Source: an uncultured Zetaproteobacteria bacterium
GTDB taxonomy: Bacteria; Pseudomonadota; Zetaproteobacteria; Mariprofundales; Mariprofundaceae
Assembly (NCBI GenBank): GCA_913056285.1
Contig: CAJXNE010000125.1
Coordinates: forward strand, 1-6,140
Length of the DNA: 6,140 nt
Reading direction: 5' to 3'
The position numbers and the translations under genes were made by a program. The notes under the pieces were generated by a model that worked only from the letters and a program-made list of their open reading frames with translations, made no database searches and had not been told where the DNA came from. Positions 5,895 to 6,140 of the stretch are shown here, in pieces (positions within the stretch are counted from its first letter, which is position 1; the number at the start of each line of letters is the position of its first letter).

Positions 5895-6140
5895 AGCAGC
5901 AAGCTAACCTGAATGAACCGCAAAAACAGCCGCCCGTGCTTTTGGCCTGATTTGTTAACGCGCATGGACTTTTTCCACCCCGTGGTATGAAACAGCGCCA
6001 CAGCGTTGAAAAACTCATGCAGGCGCGTTGTTTGTTTCATGTTAAATAGAAAACTGAAAATCAGAGTAAGGCATGTCGAGATGATAGGAAGAGTGCTTGA
6101 TATTATTGTAAATATGAATATATACTTCCGATATGCAAGG
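5895..6140. other. Intergenic region upstream of the glycerate kinase gene
   Basis: I see no convincing gene in these 246 bases. The outer half is AT-rich and the inner half is mixed. A 62-codon minus-strand frame starting at 6040 lacks a ribosome binding site and overlaps the glycerate kinase start in another frame, so it is not called. The glycerate kinase promoter should lie here, but no minus-strand -35/-10 pair at standard spacing stands out. No tRNA or strong terminator hairpin was recognised. Confidence 0.5.
6097..6124 (+). promoter_or_regulatory. Possible divergent sigma-70 promoter at the right edge
   Basis: On the plus strand TTGATA (five of six bases of the -35 consensus) is followed after 16 bases by TATATA (four of six of the -10 consensus) in an AT-rich stretch. 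It would drive a plus-strand gene beyond the window. AT-rich DNA produces such matches easily, so confidence is low. Confidence 0.28.

Noticed and set aside
5970..5985. CCAC/GTGG mini-hairpin near T and A tracts upstream of the glycerate kinase gene
   Set aside because: The stem is only four base pairs with a three-base loop, and the T tract lies on the wrong side for a terminator on the plus strand. It is too weak to call.
5852..6040. Minus-strand 62-codon frame before the glycerate kinase gene (starts MKQTTRLHEFF)
   Set aside because: No ribosome binding site precedes its ATG, it overlaps the glycerate kinase start out of frame, and it resembles no family I know. The hydrophobic C-terminal part is short and could arise by chance.

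Overview
All recognisable genes in this window lie on the minus strand, so the region reads from right to left. In transcription order they are a type II glycerate kinase, a large fused MFS/spermidine-synthase-like membrane protein with C-terminal TPRs, pilM, and the start of pilN, which runs off the left edge. pilM followed by an overlapping pilN is the head of the classical type IV pilus assembly cluster pilMNOPQ. It indicates a Gram-negative bacterium, most likely a proteobacterium of moderate GC content. A gamma- or zeta-proteobacterium is my guess from the general look of the proteins and cannot be fixed from this window.

Right edge to about 5895: an AT-rich stretch without a convincing gene, holding a possible divergent plus-strand promoter. 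5894-4797: glycerate kinase, complete but about a dozen residues short in one N-terminal segment. 4796-4738: a short gap with a hairpin and T-rich tail directly before the ribosome binding site of the next gene. 4737-1837: a 966-residue protein made of two homologous six-helix membrane units plus a thirteenth helix, a spermidine-synthase-fold domain, and four TPRs. It retains the SAM-type nucleotide-binding motif but has Thr in place of both signature Asp residues of aminopropyltransferases. A 15-bp tandem repeat encodes a Gly-Ser-Glu-rich insert in one of its membrane loops. 1836-1602: a 235-bp intergenic region with a good match to a sigma-54 (-24/-12) promoter pointing at pilM, an inverted repeat, and a weaker sigma-70-like promoter. 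1601-519 and 522-1: pilM (GTG start) and pilN, overlapping by four bases and so probably translationally coupled.

PilM (cytoplasmic, actin-like) binds the N-terminal tail of PilN (inner membrane), and together they form the base of the pilus alignment complex. The glycerate kinase and the fused membrane protein have no evident functional link to pili, and the 235-bp gap with its own promoter signals suggests pilM starts a separate transcription unit. I found no insertion sequence, CRISPR array, tRNA, rRNA or phage gene. The points most worth a second look are the degenerate active site and predicted topology of the fused protein, its minisatellite loop, and the sigma-54-like promoter before pilM.
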